The notes: generated by a model from the sequence alone, not told the origin. A stretch of DNA of 64,000 bases from an uncultured Bacteroidales bacterium (GCA_902785925.1 CADAAI010000005.1:37970-101969), one strand, 5' to 3'. Shown: positions 29,143-38,519, counted from the first letter of the stretch. Translations and numbers: made by a program.

Positions 29143-31086
29143 TTACACTTCCTCGTAGGGAACATCCTGAGCACTGTCGCCGCCCTGGTTACCGCCTTGT
29201 GGGCCAGCACCTGGGTTAGCGCCACCAAATCCGGCTGCACCTGGATCGAAACCTGCGCCTGGCTGAGGTCCACCCTGTGCACCACCAGCTTGGTTATACA
29301 TTTGCTGCGAAGCCTCGTGGAATACAGCCTCAAGTTCCTTGGTTGCGACATCGATAGCATCGATGTCCTGATTCTTGTGAGCCTCTTTGAGTTTACCAAG
29401 AGCTGTCTCAATCTGGCTCTTCTTGTCGGCAGGAAGTTTGTCACCAAGGTCCTTCAAGCTCTTCTCAGTTTGGAAGATCATTGCGTCGGCCTGGTTAATC
29501 TTGTCGATGCGCTCTTTCTCCTTAGCATCGGCCGCAGCGTTAGCGCTAGCCTCATCCTTCATGCGCTGGATTTCAGCATCGCTCAAGCCACTCGAAGCCT
29601 CAATGCGGATGCTTTGCTCCTTGCCTGTGGCCTTATCTTTGGCGCTCACATTCATGATACCATTGGCATCAACCTCAAATGTAACCTCAATTTGAGGAAT
29701 TCCACGAGGAGCGGGAGCAATGCCATCAAGATGGAACATACCTAAAGTCTTGCAGTCGCGTGCCATTGGACGCTCACCCTGCAGCACGTGGATTTCCACG
29801 CTTGGCTGATTGTCGGCAGCAGTCGAGAACACCTGGCTCTTGCGAGTTGGAATTGTAGTGTTAGCATCGATGAGTTTAGTCATCACGCCACCCAGAGTTT
29901 CAATACCCACACTCAGAGGCACCACGTCGAGCAGCAGCACGTCTTTCACGTCACCGCTGAGCACACCACCCTGAATTGCAGCACCCACAGCAACGACCTC
30001 ATCGGGGTTAACACCCTTAGAAGGAGCTTTGCCAAAGAAGCGCTCCACAATCTGCTGGATAGCAGGAATACGTGTAGAACCACCCACGAGTATTACCTCG
30101 TTGATATCGCTTGGAGTAAGGTTAGCATCACGCAAAGCCTGTTCACATGGCTTGATAGTACTTTGTATAAGGTCGTCGCACAACTGCTCGAACTTAGCAC
30201 GGCTCAGAGTCTTTACCAAGTGCTTGGGTATTCCATTAACAGGCATAATGTAAGGCAGGTTAATCTCGGTGCTCATCGAGCTAGAGAGCTCAATCTTAGC
30301 CTTCTCGGCAGCCTCTTTCAAGCGCTGCAACGCCATTGGATCCTTGCGCAGGTCAATACCTTCCTCATTCTGGAATTCCTCGGCAAGCCAATTGATGATG
30401 CGCTGGTCGAAGTCATCACCGCCAAGATGAGTATCACCATTGGTCGACTTAACCTCAAACACACCGTCGCCAAGCTCAAGAATAGAGATATCAAATGTAC
30501 CACCACCAAGGTCAAACACAGCAATGCGCTTGTCATTCTGGTCTTTATCAAGACCATAGGCAAGAGCTGCAGCAGTTGGCTCATTAACAATGCGCTGAAC
30601 GTTCAATCCAGCAATTTCACCAGCCTCTTTAGTTGCCTTGCGCTGAGAGTCGTTGAAGTAAGCAGGAACAGTAATTACAGCATCGGTAACAGTAGTTCCA
30701 AGATAGTCCTCGGCAGTCTTCTTCATCTTTTGAAGAATCATTGCCGAAATCTCTTGAGGAGTATACTGACGACCGTCAATCTCAACACGAGGTTGATTGC
30801 TGCCATTGTTCACTACCTTATAAGGTACACGCTCAGTCTCCTTCAAAGTTTGGTCATAGGTTTCACCCATGAAACGCTTAATTGAGTAAACTGTGCGGGT
30901 AGGGTTAGTAATGGCCTGGCGCTTAGCCGGGTCGCCTACTTTACGTTCACCGCCGTCAACAAAAGCCACCACACTAGGGGTGGTGTTACGGCCTTCACTA
31001 TTAGGAATCACAACTGGGTTCTTGCCCTCAAGAACCGATACGCAAGAGTTAGTTGTACCTAAATCAATACCAATAATTTTTCCCAT
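29143..31086 (-). CDS. dnaK: Molecular chaperone DnaK (Hsp70)
   Basis: A 647-residue Hsp70. The ATPase domain shows [49 protein letters not shown] and [12 protein letters not shown]. The interdomain linker is [19 protein letters not shown]. The substrate-binding domain is followed by a helical lid and a Gly/Gln/Pro-rich tail ending DVPYEEV. It acts in de novo folding and heat-shock repair; dnaJ and grpE are not adjacent. Upstream lies a TTTGGCAC motif that resembles the one before groES. Confidence 0.99.
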   Translation of the reverse strand: MGKIIGIDLGTTNSCVSVLEGKNPVVIPNSEGRNTTPSVVAFVDGGERKVGDPAKRQAITNPTRTVYSIKRFMGETYDQTLKETERVPYKVVNNGSNQPRVEIDGRQYTPQEISAMILQKMKKTAEDYLGTTVTDAVITVPAYFNDSQRKATKEAGEIAGLNVQRIVNEPTAAALAYGLDKDQNDKRIAVFDLGGGTFDISILELGDGVFEVKSTNGDTHLGGDDFDQRIINWLAEEFQNEEGIDLRKDPMALQRLKEAAEKAKIELSSSMSTEINLPYIMPVNGIPKHLVKTLSRAKFEQLCDDLIQSTIKPCEQALRDANLTPSDINEVILVGGSTRIPAIQQIVERFFGKAPSKGVNPDEVVAVGAAIQGGVLSGDVKDVLLLDVVPLSVGIETLGGVMTKLIDANTTIPTRKSQVFSTAADNQPSVEIHVLQGERPMARDCKTLGMFHLDGIAPAPRGIPQIEVTFEVDANGIMNVSAKDKATGKEQSIRIEASSGLSDAEIQRMKDEASANAAADAKEKERIDKINQADAMIFQTEKSLKDLGDKLPADKKSQIETALGKLKEAHKNQDIDAIDVATKELEAVFHEASQQMYNQAGGAQGGPQPGAGFDPGAAGFGGANPGAGPQGGNQGGDSAQDVPYEEV

Positions 31087-31155
31087 AATATATCTATTTT
31101 TTGTTTATAATTCAAATTTAAAAGCCTTTTTATGAGGCCTTCCACGGCGCTATTT

Positions 31156-31174
31156 TACAAATTACGTGCCAAAC
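31156..31174 (-). promoter_or_regulatory. -24/-12-like motif upstream of dnaK
   Basis: Minus strand TTTGGCACGTAATTTGTA (31173-31156) has TGGCACG, an exact -24 half of a sigma-54 promoter, and TTGT at the -12 position where TTGC is expected. It sits about 60-70 bases before the dnaK start. A block of 25 positions here shares 18 with the groES upstream region, ending in AATAG in both. Confidence 0.4.
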
Positions 31175-31330
31175 TATTTACTGACATATTATAACATAGA
31201 GAAGAAGAATGATATGACAAAATCTGCCACCATGTCACATTTCTGAAGGAATAAATGAACGAATATTAATTTAAATTTATTTCTTCATAAAATATCTTCA
31301 AACTACTTTTTTTATTCATATTAAATTTAT

Positions 31331-31338
31331 TATCTTTG
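31331..31338 (+). promoter_or_regulatory. Predicted -7 element of the 31365 gene
   Basis: TATCTTTG matches TAnnTTTG and lies 26 bases before the ATG. No clear -33 element. Confidence 0.4.
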
Positions 31339-31364
31339 TAAAAAATTTTTTTAATCCTACTATT

Positions 31365-32510
31365 ATGAAACGTTTCTTTATCATTTCTTTTCTGCTGGTG
31401 ACGCTATTACCAGCAATGTCGCAAATCTCTAACGAAGAGAGACTATACTACAATGCATTTGCCGATGTTCTTGAAAGTTCCAACGACCTGGTCGACGGTG
31501 CTATAAAAACATACTACTATGCTATAGAAGACCTTGACAATGACGGCATTAAAGAGCTGGTAATGGCTGATATCAACAAGCTGAAGACTGTTTATAAAGT
31601 GGTTAACGGAAAGGTCCAAATTATAAGTCCCAATTACACCATCGACAATGACAAATTAAACTGGAAGCGCATAGAAGATTTCTACATCAATTCTGAGGTT
31701 GATCGCAGTAAAGATATAACTCTGCGCCACCACCCGATGTTTGCCTATGACATCAACATCGCCAAAAACCAGTTCACAGTTCCTGGTGATGTTACAAGCG
31801 ATGAAGCTGTCATGAAATCGACAAAATATGACCGCATGGTATTCAAGCCTCATGTGGGCAACATCCATTTTGCGAAAGCCCAAAATAAAAGTTACGACAG
31901 TGATGGCACAAAGATAGAATTGGGCAAATGCTATACTTACTCACTAGACGATGCTGCAATGGCCAAAAAAATGTTCCGTGGCTACAACAATGATCAGGCT
32001 GTTCCCATTGTTGTGCCTGCAGCATGGCTCAAGGATCACACCCCACTACAGTTCTCACGTTATCTTTACGGCGAGGCAAAGCCCAAAGTAGGAACCAGAG
32101 AACGCAAAATGATTGAACAATACTATGGCAACGATTACAAGATTCGAAATATTGAATGGGTCGCCACTTGCCAAGAGAAGGGTCGCTCGTTTTACAATGT
32201 GATTTTCCAACCATACAAGAATCAGGTGCTTGTAGCCTTTGTGTGCATTGAAAAAGGTCAGGTAAAATCAATACATAATAGCTGGTGGGAACAAGACAAG
32301 AATTATCCCCAAAGTACCACTATTGGTCCAGATATCGACGAACTTTTATATTTCATGCCAGAAATCATGGTCATGACCGACACTAAGGCGGGGTTTGAGC
32401 TTTATGTAAGTTATCACTCACTCGAAGGGGTTCACTACGACATCTGGCGCGAAATTGCCGGCGAGTGGATAACAATTCAAGGTGGATACCACTATATCAT
32501 GGCCTACTGA
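31365..32510 (+). CDS. Secreted protein of unknown function
   Basis: 381 residues with a signal peptide (MKRFFIISFLLVTLLPAMSQ). Early in the mature part, AIEDLDNDGIKELVMAD is an EF-hand/FG-GAP-like calcium-loop sequence (DLDNDGIKEL), seen in many exported Bacteroidota proteins. The C-terminal half has no motif I recognise. It is monocistronic, between divergent dnaK and a very strong terminator. Localisation to the periplasm or outer surface is inferred; no function is assigned. Confidence 0.8.
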   Translation: MKRFFIISFLLVTLLPAMSQISNEERLYYNAFADVLESSNDLVDGAIKTYYYAIEDLDNDGIKELVMADINKLKTVYKVVNGKVQIISPNYTIDNDKLNWKRIEDFYINSEVDRSKDITLRHHPMFAYDINIAKNQFTVPGDVTSDEAVMKSTKYDRMVFKPHVGNIHFAKAQNKSYDSDGTKIELGKCYTYSLDDAAMAKKMFRGYNNDQAVPIVVPAAWLKDHTPLQFSRYLYGEAKPKVGTRERKMIEQYYGNDYKIRNIEWVATCQEKGRSFYNVIFQPYKNQVLVAFVCIEKGQVKSIHNSWWEQDKNYPQSTTIGPDIDELLYFMPEIMVMTDTKAGFELYVSYHSLEGVHYDIWREIAGEWITIQGGYHYIMAY

Positions 32511-32535
32511 TAAATACTCGGTTTAGGTAGCCTGT

Positions 32536-32585
32536 ATCACGCGCTATAATTCAACTATTGTGTGAATTATAGCGCGTGATTTTTG
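32536..32585 (+). terminator. Strong rho-independent terminator
   Basis: A perfect 18-pair stem (32536-32553 with 32563-32580) with a nine-base loop followed by TTTTTG. It lies 25 bases past the stop of the secreted unknown and insulates the mmd operon. Confidence 0.9.
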
Positions 32586-32653
32586 CATCAAAAAATGGTG
32601 TTTTTTTCACAAAGATTATCACTCAAACACACCTTATTTAAATAAAAAATTTG

Positions 32654-32661
32654 TACCTTTG
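32654..32661 (+). promoter_or_regulatory. Predicted -7 element of the mce-mmd operon
   Basis: TACCTTTG matches TAnnTTTG, giving a leader of about 55-60 bases before the ATG at 32723. The -33 half is not clear. Confidence 0.45.
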
Positions 32662-32722
32662 CACGTCTTTTTACGCGAAATATAATTAACTTAATATATA
32701 AACTTTTTACTAACAGTCAATT

Positions 32723-33142
32723 ATGGACATTTCACACATCGAACATGTTGGTATAGCAGTCACAAGCCTTGACGAGGCTATACCTTTCTATGAGAAATTT
32801 CTCGGTTTCAAATGCTTTGCAATCGAAGAGGTAGAGGACCAACACGTAAGAACCGCTTTCTTCAAAGTAGGTCAAACTAAGATAGAGCTTCTCGAGGCCA
32901 CTAGCCCCGACAGCGCTATCGCCAAGTTCATTGAGAAGAACGGTGGTCGTGGCGGAATCCAGCACATCGCATTCTGTGTTCAGGACGGTGTTGCCAATGC
33001 ACTCCAGGAGATTCAGGACAAGGATGGTCGCGTTCTTGACAAAGCTCCCCGCAAGGGTGCTGAAGGCTTGAACATCGCCTTCGTTCACCCCAAGACATCG
33101 GCTGGTGCTCTCGTTGAGCTTTGCGAAGACCCAAACAAATAA
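32723..33142 (+). CDS. mce: Methylmalonyl-CoA epimerase
   Basis: A 139-residue VOC-fold enzyme that interconverts (2S)- and (2R)-methylmalonyl-CoA, linking the mutase and the decarboxylase of propionate metabolism. The two beta-alpha-beta-beta-beta units start DISHIEHVGIAVTSLDEAIPFYE (metal-ligand His8) and GGIQHIAFCVQD (second His), with the metal-ligand Glu in ALVELCED near the end. First gene of the mmd operon, 27 bases before mmdA. Confidence 0.95.
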   Translation: MDISHIEHVGIAVTSLDEAIPFYEKFLGFKCFAIEEVEDQHVRTAFFKVGQTKIELLEATSPDSAIAKFIEKNGGRGGIQHIAFCVQDGVANALQEIQDKDGRVLDKAPRKGAEGLNIAFVHPKTSAGALVELCEDPNK

Positions 33143-33169
33143 TTACTCCATAGCAACACATCAAACACA

Positions 33170-34783
33170 ATGAGTAAACAACTCGAAAAAATTCAACAAC
33201 TCATCGACATGCGTGCCAAAGCACGCGTGGGCGGCGGCGAGAAGGCCATCGCTAAGCAGCATGAGAAGGGCAAATTCACTGCCCGCGAGAGAATCAATAT
33301 GCTCCTTGACCCAGGCAGCTTTGAAGAGCTTGACATGTTTGTGCAGCACCGTTGCACAAACTTTGGCCAGGAGAAGAAATCGTTCCTTGGGGACGGCGTT
33401 GTAACAGGCTACGGAACAGTTGACGGACGTCTCGTCTATGTCTTCGCACAGGACTTTACCGTGATTGGTGGTTCACTTGGCGAGGCCATGGCATGGAAGA
33501 TGTGTAAGGTTATGGACCTTGCCATGAAACAGGGAGCTCCAGTCGTTGGTCTTAACGACTCGGGCGGTGCACGCATTCCTGAGGGCATCAACTCACTAGC
33601 TGGCTATGCCGAGATTTTCCAGCGTAACATCGACGCCAGTGGTGTAGTTCCTCAGATTTCGGCCATCCTAGGTCCATGTGCCGGTGGTGCTGTTTATTCT
33701 CCTGCACTTACTGACTTCACACTCATGGCCAAGGGCACTTCGTTCATGTTCCTTACTGGTCCTGCTGTTGTTAAGACCGTTCTTGGCGAGGACGTTACTC
33801 AAGAGCAACTGGGTGGTGCACAGGTTCACGCCCAGAAGAGTGGTGTTACCCACTTTGCTTGCGACACAGAGGAAGAGGTTATCGAGACCATCAAACGCCT
33901 TTTGAGCTACATGCCAAGCAACAACATGGAGGAGGCTCCCCGCGTAGAGTGCAACGATCCTATTGACCGCGTAGAGGATGCTCTCAACAGCATCATCCCC
34001 GAGAGTCCAAACGATCCTTATAACATGTATGACGTGATTGGTGCAATCGTCGACAATGGTGAATTCCTTGAGGTTCACCGCGACTTCGCCAAGAACATCA
34101 TCGTGGGCTTCGCTCGTTTCAACGGCCAGAGCGTGGGTGTTGTAGCCAACCAACCACAGCATATGGCAGGCGTGCTCGACGTAAATGCTTCGAAGAAGGG
34201 CGGACGCTTTGTTCGCTTCTGCGACGCGTTCAACATTCCATTGGTAACTCTCGTTGACGTGCCAGGCTTCCTGCCAGGTACAGGACAAGAGTACAATGCT
34301 GTTATCCTCAACGGAGCCAAGTTGCTTTATGCCTACGGAGAGGCTACAGTGCCCAAAGTTACTGTTACCCTGCGCAAGAGCTATGGTGGCAGCCACATTG
34401 TGATGAGCTGCAAGCAGCTGCGTGGCGACATGAACTACGCTTGGCCAAGCGCTGAGATTGCTGTTATGGGCGCTGCTGGTGCAGCTGGCATTCTCTATGC
34501 TAAGGACATGAAGGCAGCCAAGGTTGCCGCAGCCGAGGCTAAAGAGGCTGGCGACGAGGCAAAAGCTAAAGAAATCATGGAGGAGAACAAGAAGTACATC
34601 GCCGAGAAGGAGCAAGAGTATAACGACCTCTTCTGCACTCCATTCAATGCCGCCAAGTATGGCTACATCGACGATGTTATTGAGCCTCGCAACACTCGCT
34701 TCCGCGTGATTCGTGCTCTGGAGCAACTGCGCACCAAGAAGTACAACAATCCTGCCAAGAAGCATGGCAACATTCCATTGTAA
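33170..34783 (+). CDS. mmdA: Methylmalonyl-CoA decarboxylase alpha subunit (carboxyltransferase)
   Basis: A 537-residue carboxyltransferase of the acetyl-CoA carboxylase beta/propionyl-CoA carboxylase family. It would move the carboxyl group from (S)-methylmalonyl-CoA to biotin on the carrier protein encoded two genes on. The acyl-CoA binding loops are VGLNDSGGARIPEGINSLAGY and GPCAGGAVYSPALTDFTLM; the second crotonase unit has VVANQPQHMAGVLDVNAS and DVPGFLPGTGQE. Near residues 445-485 there is an Ala/Lys/Glu-rich helical insertion (KAAKVAAAEAKEAGDEAKAK) that makes it longer than the usual ~515 residues. Context with OadG, BCCP and OadB-like subunits favours decarboxylase over biotin-dependent carboxylase. 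Confidence 0.93.
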   Translation: MSKQLEKIQQLIDMRAKARVGGGEKAIAKQHEKGKFTARERINMLLDPGSFEELDMFVQHRCTNFGQEKKSFLGDGVVTGYGTVDGRLVYVFAQDFTVIGGSLGEAMAWKMCKVMDLAMKQGAPVVGLNDSGGARIPEGINSLAGYAEIFQRNIDASGVVPQISAILGPCAGGAVYSPALTDFTLMAKGTSFMFLTGPAVVKTVLGEDVTQEQLGGAQVHAQKSGVTHFACDTEEEVIETIKRLLSYMPSNNMEEAPRVECNDPIDRVEDALNSIIPESPNDPYNMYDVIGAIVDNGEFLEVHRDFAKNIIVGFARFNGQSVGVVANQPQHMAGVLDVNASKKGGRFVRFCDAFNIPLVTLVDVPGFLPGTGQEYNAVILNGAKLLYAYGEATVPKVTVTLRKSYGGSHIVMSCKQLRGDMNYAWPSAEIAVMGAAGAAGILYAKDMKAAKVAAAEAKEAGDEAKAKEIMEENKKYIAEKEQEYNDLFCTPFNAAKYGYIDDVIEPRNTRFRVIRALEQLRTKKYNNPAKKHGNIPL

Positions 34784-34806
34784 TTCCTATTCAACGACAA
34801 TTCAAA

Positions 34807-35838
34807 ATGAATAAGAAAATAATATTGACACTGATTGCTGTGGTAGCCGCTATTACCGCTAGCGCACAAGGTCGCATGGACTTGCGCATCAACGAGGTGA
34901 TGGTACAGAACGACAGCAACTATGTTGACCAGTATGACCACCGTGCTGGATGGATTGAGATTTTCAATGCATCGCATGGCACCAACGGCATCGAGAAGAT
35001 GTTCATCACCACTCTCAAGCCAAATATCATCCAGGACTATTTCAAAGCTGAGGAGCAAAAGAGCAACAAGAAGCGCAACCAGCTGCTTCAAGAGCTTCGC
35101 GACTCACGCCCTGGTGAGATTTTTGAGATTCCACGTGGCGATGTGGCTACTAAGGTCAAACCACGTTCACATGTAGTGTTCTTTGCCGACGGCAACATCG
35201 AGGCCGGCACCTTCCACCTGCCTTTCATCATGAAGCCAGGCCAAGAGAACTACATTGCTCTCTATGACGTTAATGGTGACTTGGTTGACGAAGTGACAGT
35301 TCCTGCCACTCTGCCAGCCGACCAGTCATATGCTCGTTGCAGTGAGGACTCTATCGACCTCCACGGAAGCCACAATTTTGAAAGCCAACTGTGGCAAGTG
35401 TGCGACGGCTCAACCGAGGCCAAGGCTATCACTCCTGCCAAGTTTAACGCACGTCCCATCAACAACAACATCGACATGTTTAAGAAAGATGACCCATCGG
35501 GAATTCTGCTCACTCTCATGTCGATGGGTGTAGTGTTTAGTGCCCTACTCATGCTCTACATCATGTTCAAACTCTTTGGCAAAGCTTTCACTGCCAAGGA
35601 CAAGAAAGAGGACGAAGTTGTTAACAAGGCAGTTGAGGAGCCAACAACCGAAGCTGCTCAAGAAGGCGGTAACGACGAGGCTATCGCTGCCATATGCATG
35701 GCACTTTATCAACACCTCAACGCTCACGACGAGGAAAGTGGAGTACTAACATTCGACCGCACCCATGAGCTACACAGCGCTTGGGGCTCAAAAGGTAATC
35801 TACTGCTTCGCGTGCCTGAGCGTCATGACAATCATTAA
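34807..35838 (+). CDS. Lamin-tail/OadG-type small subunit of the sodium-pumping decarboxylase
   Basis: 343 residues. A signal peptide (MNKKIILTLIAVVAAITASAQ) is followed by a lamin-tail-like beta domain (LRINEVMVQNDSNYVDQYDH, WIEIFNAS), then a membrane helix near residues 237-262 (LLTLMSMGVVFSALLMLYIMF). A charged cytoplasmic tail follows, as in OadG gamma/delta subunits. The tail should bridge the alpha subunit to the membrane beta subunit. The periplasmic lamin-tail part is an addition seen in Bacteroidota and has no assigned role. Gene order (mmdA, this, BCCP, beta) supports the call. Confidence 0.85.
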   Translation: MNKKIILTLIAVVAAITASAQGRMDLRINEVMVQNDSNYVDQYDHRAGWIEIFNASHGTNGIEKMFITTLKPNIIQDYFKAEEQKSNKKRNQLLQELRDSRPGEIFEIPRGDVATKVKPRSHVVFFADGNIEAGTFHLPFIMKPGQENYIALYDVNGDLVDEVTVPATLPADQSYARCSEDSIDLHGSHNFESQLWQVCDGSTEAKAITPAKFNARPINNNIDMFKKDDPSGILLTLMSMGVVFSALLMLYIMFKLFGKAFTAKDKKEDEVVNKAVEEPTTEAAQEGGNDEAIAAICMALYQHLNAHDEESGVLTFDRTHELHSAWGSKGNLLLRVPERHDNH

Positions 35839-35867
35839 TTATCACTAACATTTAATTTGTTTTATCA

Positions 35868-36302
35868 ATGAAAGAATATAAGTATAAAATCAATGGTCAC
35901 GAATACAAAGTAAATGTTGGTGACATTGAGAACAACATTGCAAACATCGAGGTTAATGGTGTTCCTTACACCGTTGAGCTTGAGGAGGAAAAAGTTGCGA
36001 AGCCTGTTGTCAAGAGAGTTGCAGTCAGCAACGACGCTCCTGTTGCAGCTAAGCCTGCCGCAGCTAAACCCGCTGCTGCAGCTGCAGGCGAATATGTTAT
36101 CGCATCGCCACTTCCTGGCGTTATCAAAGAACTCCATGTTAAGGAAGGCCAGCAGGTTAAGGCCAGCGATGTGGTTTGCATCCTCGAAGCCATGAAGATG
36201 GGTAACGAGATTCATGCAGGCAAGGACGGCGTGGTTAAATCAATTAACGTAGCTCTTGAAGAATCGGTTCAAGAGGGTACCACTATCATGATTATCGCTT
36301 AA
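35868..36302 (+). CDS. mmdC: Biotin carboxyl carrier subunit of methylmalonyl-CoA decarboxylase
   Basis: A 144-residue carrier. The C-terminal biotinyl domain has the canonical ILEAMKMGNEI motif, with Lys110 as the biotinylated residue. An Ala/Pro-rich flexible linker (AAKPAAAKPAAAAAG) separates it from an N-terminal beta segment that probably docks on the alpha subunit. It starts 29 bases after the lamin-tail/OadG gene and stops 4 bases before the beta subunit, so translation is probably coupled. Confidence 0.95.
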   Translation: MKEYKYKINGHEYKVNVGDIENNIANIEVNGVPYTVELEEEKVAKPVVKRVAVSNDAPVAAKPAAAKPAAAAAGEYVIASPLPGVIKELHVKEGQQVKASDVVCILEAMKMGNEIHAGKDGVVKSINVALEESVQEGTTIMIIA

Positions 36303-36306
36303 AATT

Positions 36307-37461
36307 ATGGTACTATTAAATATTGCAAATAACCTAGAGCAATTCTGGCACTTCACAGGCTTCTACAACGTAACGTTGGAGCCTTCAAGCTTGATTATGC
36401 TGTGCGTGGGTCTGCTTTTCATCTACCTCGCCATAAAGCATGATTTTGAGCCTATGTTGCTGGTGCCAATTGGCTTCGGTATCCTGATTGGAAATATTCC
36501 TTTCCAACCAGGCAATGAGATTGGTATCTATGAGGAAGGTTCGGTACTGAACATTCTCTATCAGGGTGTTCGCCAAGGTTGGTATCCACCACTCATCTTC
36601 CTGGGTATTGGTGCGATGACCGACTTCTCGGCGTTGCTCGCCAACCCCAAGCTCATGCTTGTGGGAGCTGCTGCACAGTTCGGTATCTTTGGCGCCTACA
36701 TGGTAGCCTTGGCTATGGGCTTTATGCCTGACCAGGCTGGTGCCATCGCCATTATTGGTGGTGCCGACGGTCCAACCGCTATCTTCCTGTCGTCGAAACT
36801 CGCCCCCAACTTGATGGGTGCTATTGCGGTATCGGCTTATAGCTACATGGCGCTTGTGCCAGTGATTCAGCCACCTATCATGCGACTGCTAACCACCAAG
36901 AAGGAGCGCCTTATCCGCATGAAGCCAGCCCGCAAGGTTTCCCAGACCGAGAAGATTATCTTCCCTATCGTGGGTTTGATTCTCACTTGCTTCTTCGTGC
37001 CTAGTGGCTTGCCACTGCTCGGTATGCTGTTCTTTGGCAACTTGTTGCGTGAAAGTGGTGTGACCACCCGTCTCGCCAAGACCGCAAGCAACGCAATGAC
37101 CGACATGGTGACAATCGTACTCGGTATGAGCGTTGGTGCTTCAACTCAGGCATCGGAGTTCCTTACTCCCGATACGATTAAGATTTTCGCCCTTGGTTTC
37201 ATGGCATTCATCATAGCCACCACTTCGGGCGTACTCTTCGTGAAGATCTTCAACCTCATCCTGCCCAAGCACAAGAAGTTGAATCCATTGATTGGTAATG
37301 CCGGTGTGAGCGCTGTGCCTATGGCAGCACGCATCAGCAACGACCAGGGTCTTAAGGCCGACCCAAGCAACTATCTACTCATGCACGCTATGGGTCCAAA
37401 CGTTGCTGGCGTTATCGGTTCGGCAGTTGCCGCTGGTGTACTCCTCGGCTTCCTCGGATAA
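36307..37461 (+). CDS. mmdB: Sodium-translocating decarboxylase beta subunit (OadB/MmdB/GcdB family)
   Basis: A 384-residue membrane protein that decarboxylates carboxybiotin and exports sodium. It shows the family's IIGGADGPTAIFLSSKLAP region, whose Asp is the essential sodium/proton residue. Other family signatures are FLGIGAMTDFSALLANPK, PVIQPPIMRLLTTKKER (pore helix) and GNAGVSAVPMAARISNDQG near the C-terminus. With MmdA and MmdC it gives a primary sodium pump coupled to the propionate branch of succinate fermentation. Last gene of the operon; a terminator follows 22 bases downstream. Confidence 0.97.
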   Translation: MVLLNIANNLEQFWHFTGFYNVTLEPSSLIMLCVGLLFIYLAIKHDFEPMLLVPIGFGILIGNIPFQPGNEIGIYEEGSVLNILYQGVRQGWYPPLIFLGIGAMTDFSALLANPKLMLVGAAAQFGIFGAYMVALAMGFMPDQAGAIAIIGGADGPTAIFLSSKLAPNLMGAIAVSAYSYMALVPVIQPPIMRLLTTKKERLIRMKPARKVSQTEKIIFPIVGLILTCFFVPSGLPLLGMLFFGNLLRESGVTTRLAKTASNAMTDMVTIVLGMSVGASTQASEFLTPDTIKIFALGFMAFIIATTSGVLFVKIFNLILPKHKKLNPLIGNAGVSAVPMAARISNDQGLKADPSNYLLMHAMGPNVAGVIGSAVAAGVLLGFLG

Positions 37462-37483
37462 TAAAACAATCTTACATATTAAT

Positions 37484-37517
37484 AATAAGGTGTGCCCACT
37501 ACTGGGTGCACCTTATT
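37484..37517 (+). terminator. Terminator of the mmd operon
   Basis: A 15-pair stem with two G-T pairs (37484-37498 with 37503-37517), loop CTAC, followed by TCTTTTGG. The downstream T tract runs directly into a -24/-12 promoter for the DUF445 gene. Confidence 0.75.
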
Positions 37518-37522
37518 TCTTT

Positions 37523-37538
37523 TGGCACACCTTTTGCA
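37523..37538 (+). promoter_or_regulatory. Predicted sigma-54 (RpoN) promoter of the DUF445 gene
   Basis: TGGCACACCTTTTGCA matches the sigma-54 consensus TGGCAC-N5-TTGCW exactly. GG (37524-37525) and GC (37536-37537) are separated by the required 10 bases. Transcription would start near 37549, a 29-base leader before the preferred ATG at 37578. No enhancer-binding-protein gene lies nearby, so activator identity is unknown. Confidence 0.65.
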
Positions 37539-37577
37539 ATTTGTAACCTCAAATTAAACTCTAAATATACGACTGCT

Positions 37578-38492
37578 ATGTTTCTGCAATACATCTCGGG
37601 GCCCGTTCTTGGTGCAGTGATTGGTTATATCACTAATGATATTGCTATCAGGATGCTGTTTCGTCCTCGCACGGCGAAGTACGTATTTGGCATACATGTG
37701 CCTTTTACACCTGGCATTATACCCAAGGAAAAGAACCGCATTGCTGGTGCCATTGGCGGTGCCATAAGCGAGAACCTCATGAATAAAGAGGTGCTTGAGA
37801 AGACCCTACTCAGCAATGATATGCTTGATAAAATAAGAGCCGCTGTAGATGAGTTTTTCTACACTCAACTCCACAACAAAGAAACTCTCGAACAGTTCGC
37901 TTGTCACTATCTCACACAAGAAGAGATTGCTGCCATGAGAGAGAGCACATGCGATGAGGTTGCCAAACTCATCTCAGCTAAACTGCGCGACCGAGCCATT
38001 GGCAAAACCATAGCACATGCCGCCACACAGCACGTAATCGACAAGACACGCAACAGCATGGCAGGAAAAATTCATGCTGAACGTCTTATCGAGGCAGTAG
38101 CATCACCTATCGAGAGCAAACTCTCCCAGCATATTAACGAAGTGCTGCACGACCAAGCACCAATCATGTCGACCAGGATTGTATATGCCGAGGCCGACAA
38201 ACTCATGTCAATGCCCATGTGCGAACTTTTCAAGGGTCACGAACAGCAACTCAAACAGACACGTGAAGGCATAGTGAGCGTATATCGCACCATAATCAGC
38301 GACCATCTGCCACGCATTCTCGAGAGCATAAACATTAGCAACATCGTTGAGTCACGAATAAAGGAAATGGATATGGAAGAAGCCGAAAAAATCATCCTGA
38401 GCGTGATGAAGAAAGAGCTGCGAGCCATTGTGTGGCTTGGCGCCCTACTCGGCTCAATCATGGGTACCATTATGACCTTCATCAACATTTAG
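37578..38492 (+). CDS. DUF445 family membrane-associated protein
   Basis: 304 residues from ATG 37578; the frame opens earlier at 37506, but that start would lie inside the mmd terminator and upstream of the promoter, and MFLQYISGPVLGAVIGYITNDIAIRMLFRP is the conserved DUF445 N-terminus. The family has a hydrophobic helix at each end (here 4-22 and about 285-302) and a long helical middle, with FGIHVPFTPGIIPKEKNRIA as signature. Molecular function is unknown; some relatives affect spore coat or cell-surface processes. Monocistronic under an apparent sigma-54 promoter. Confidence 0.85.
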   Translation: MFLQYISGPVLGAVIGYITNDIAIRMLFRPRTAKYVFGIHVPFTPGIIPKEKNRIAGAIGGAISENLMNKEVLEKTLLSNDMLDKIRAAVDEFFYTQLHNKETLEQFACHYLTQEEIAAMRESTCDEVAKLISAKLRDRAIGKTIAHAATQHVIDKTRNSMAGKIHAERLIEAVASPIESKLSQHINEVLHDQAPIMSTRIVYAEADKLMSMPMCELFKGHEQQLKQTREGIVSVYRTIISDHLPRILESINISNIVESRIKEMDMEEAEKIILSVMKKELRAIVWLGALLGSIMGTIMTFINI

Positions 38493-38519
38493 AAAAAGCA
38501 AAATCAAAACACTTCATAG

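Noticed and set aside
29788..30885. 365-codon frame antisense to dnaK.
   Set aside because: dnaK is certain on the other strand; codon bias in a highly expressed gene leaves the antisense frame open by chance.
33668..34765. 365-codon frame antisense to mmdA.
   Set aside because: Same cause: biased codon use of a highly expressed gene; the sense gene is certain and the antisense protein resembles nothing.
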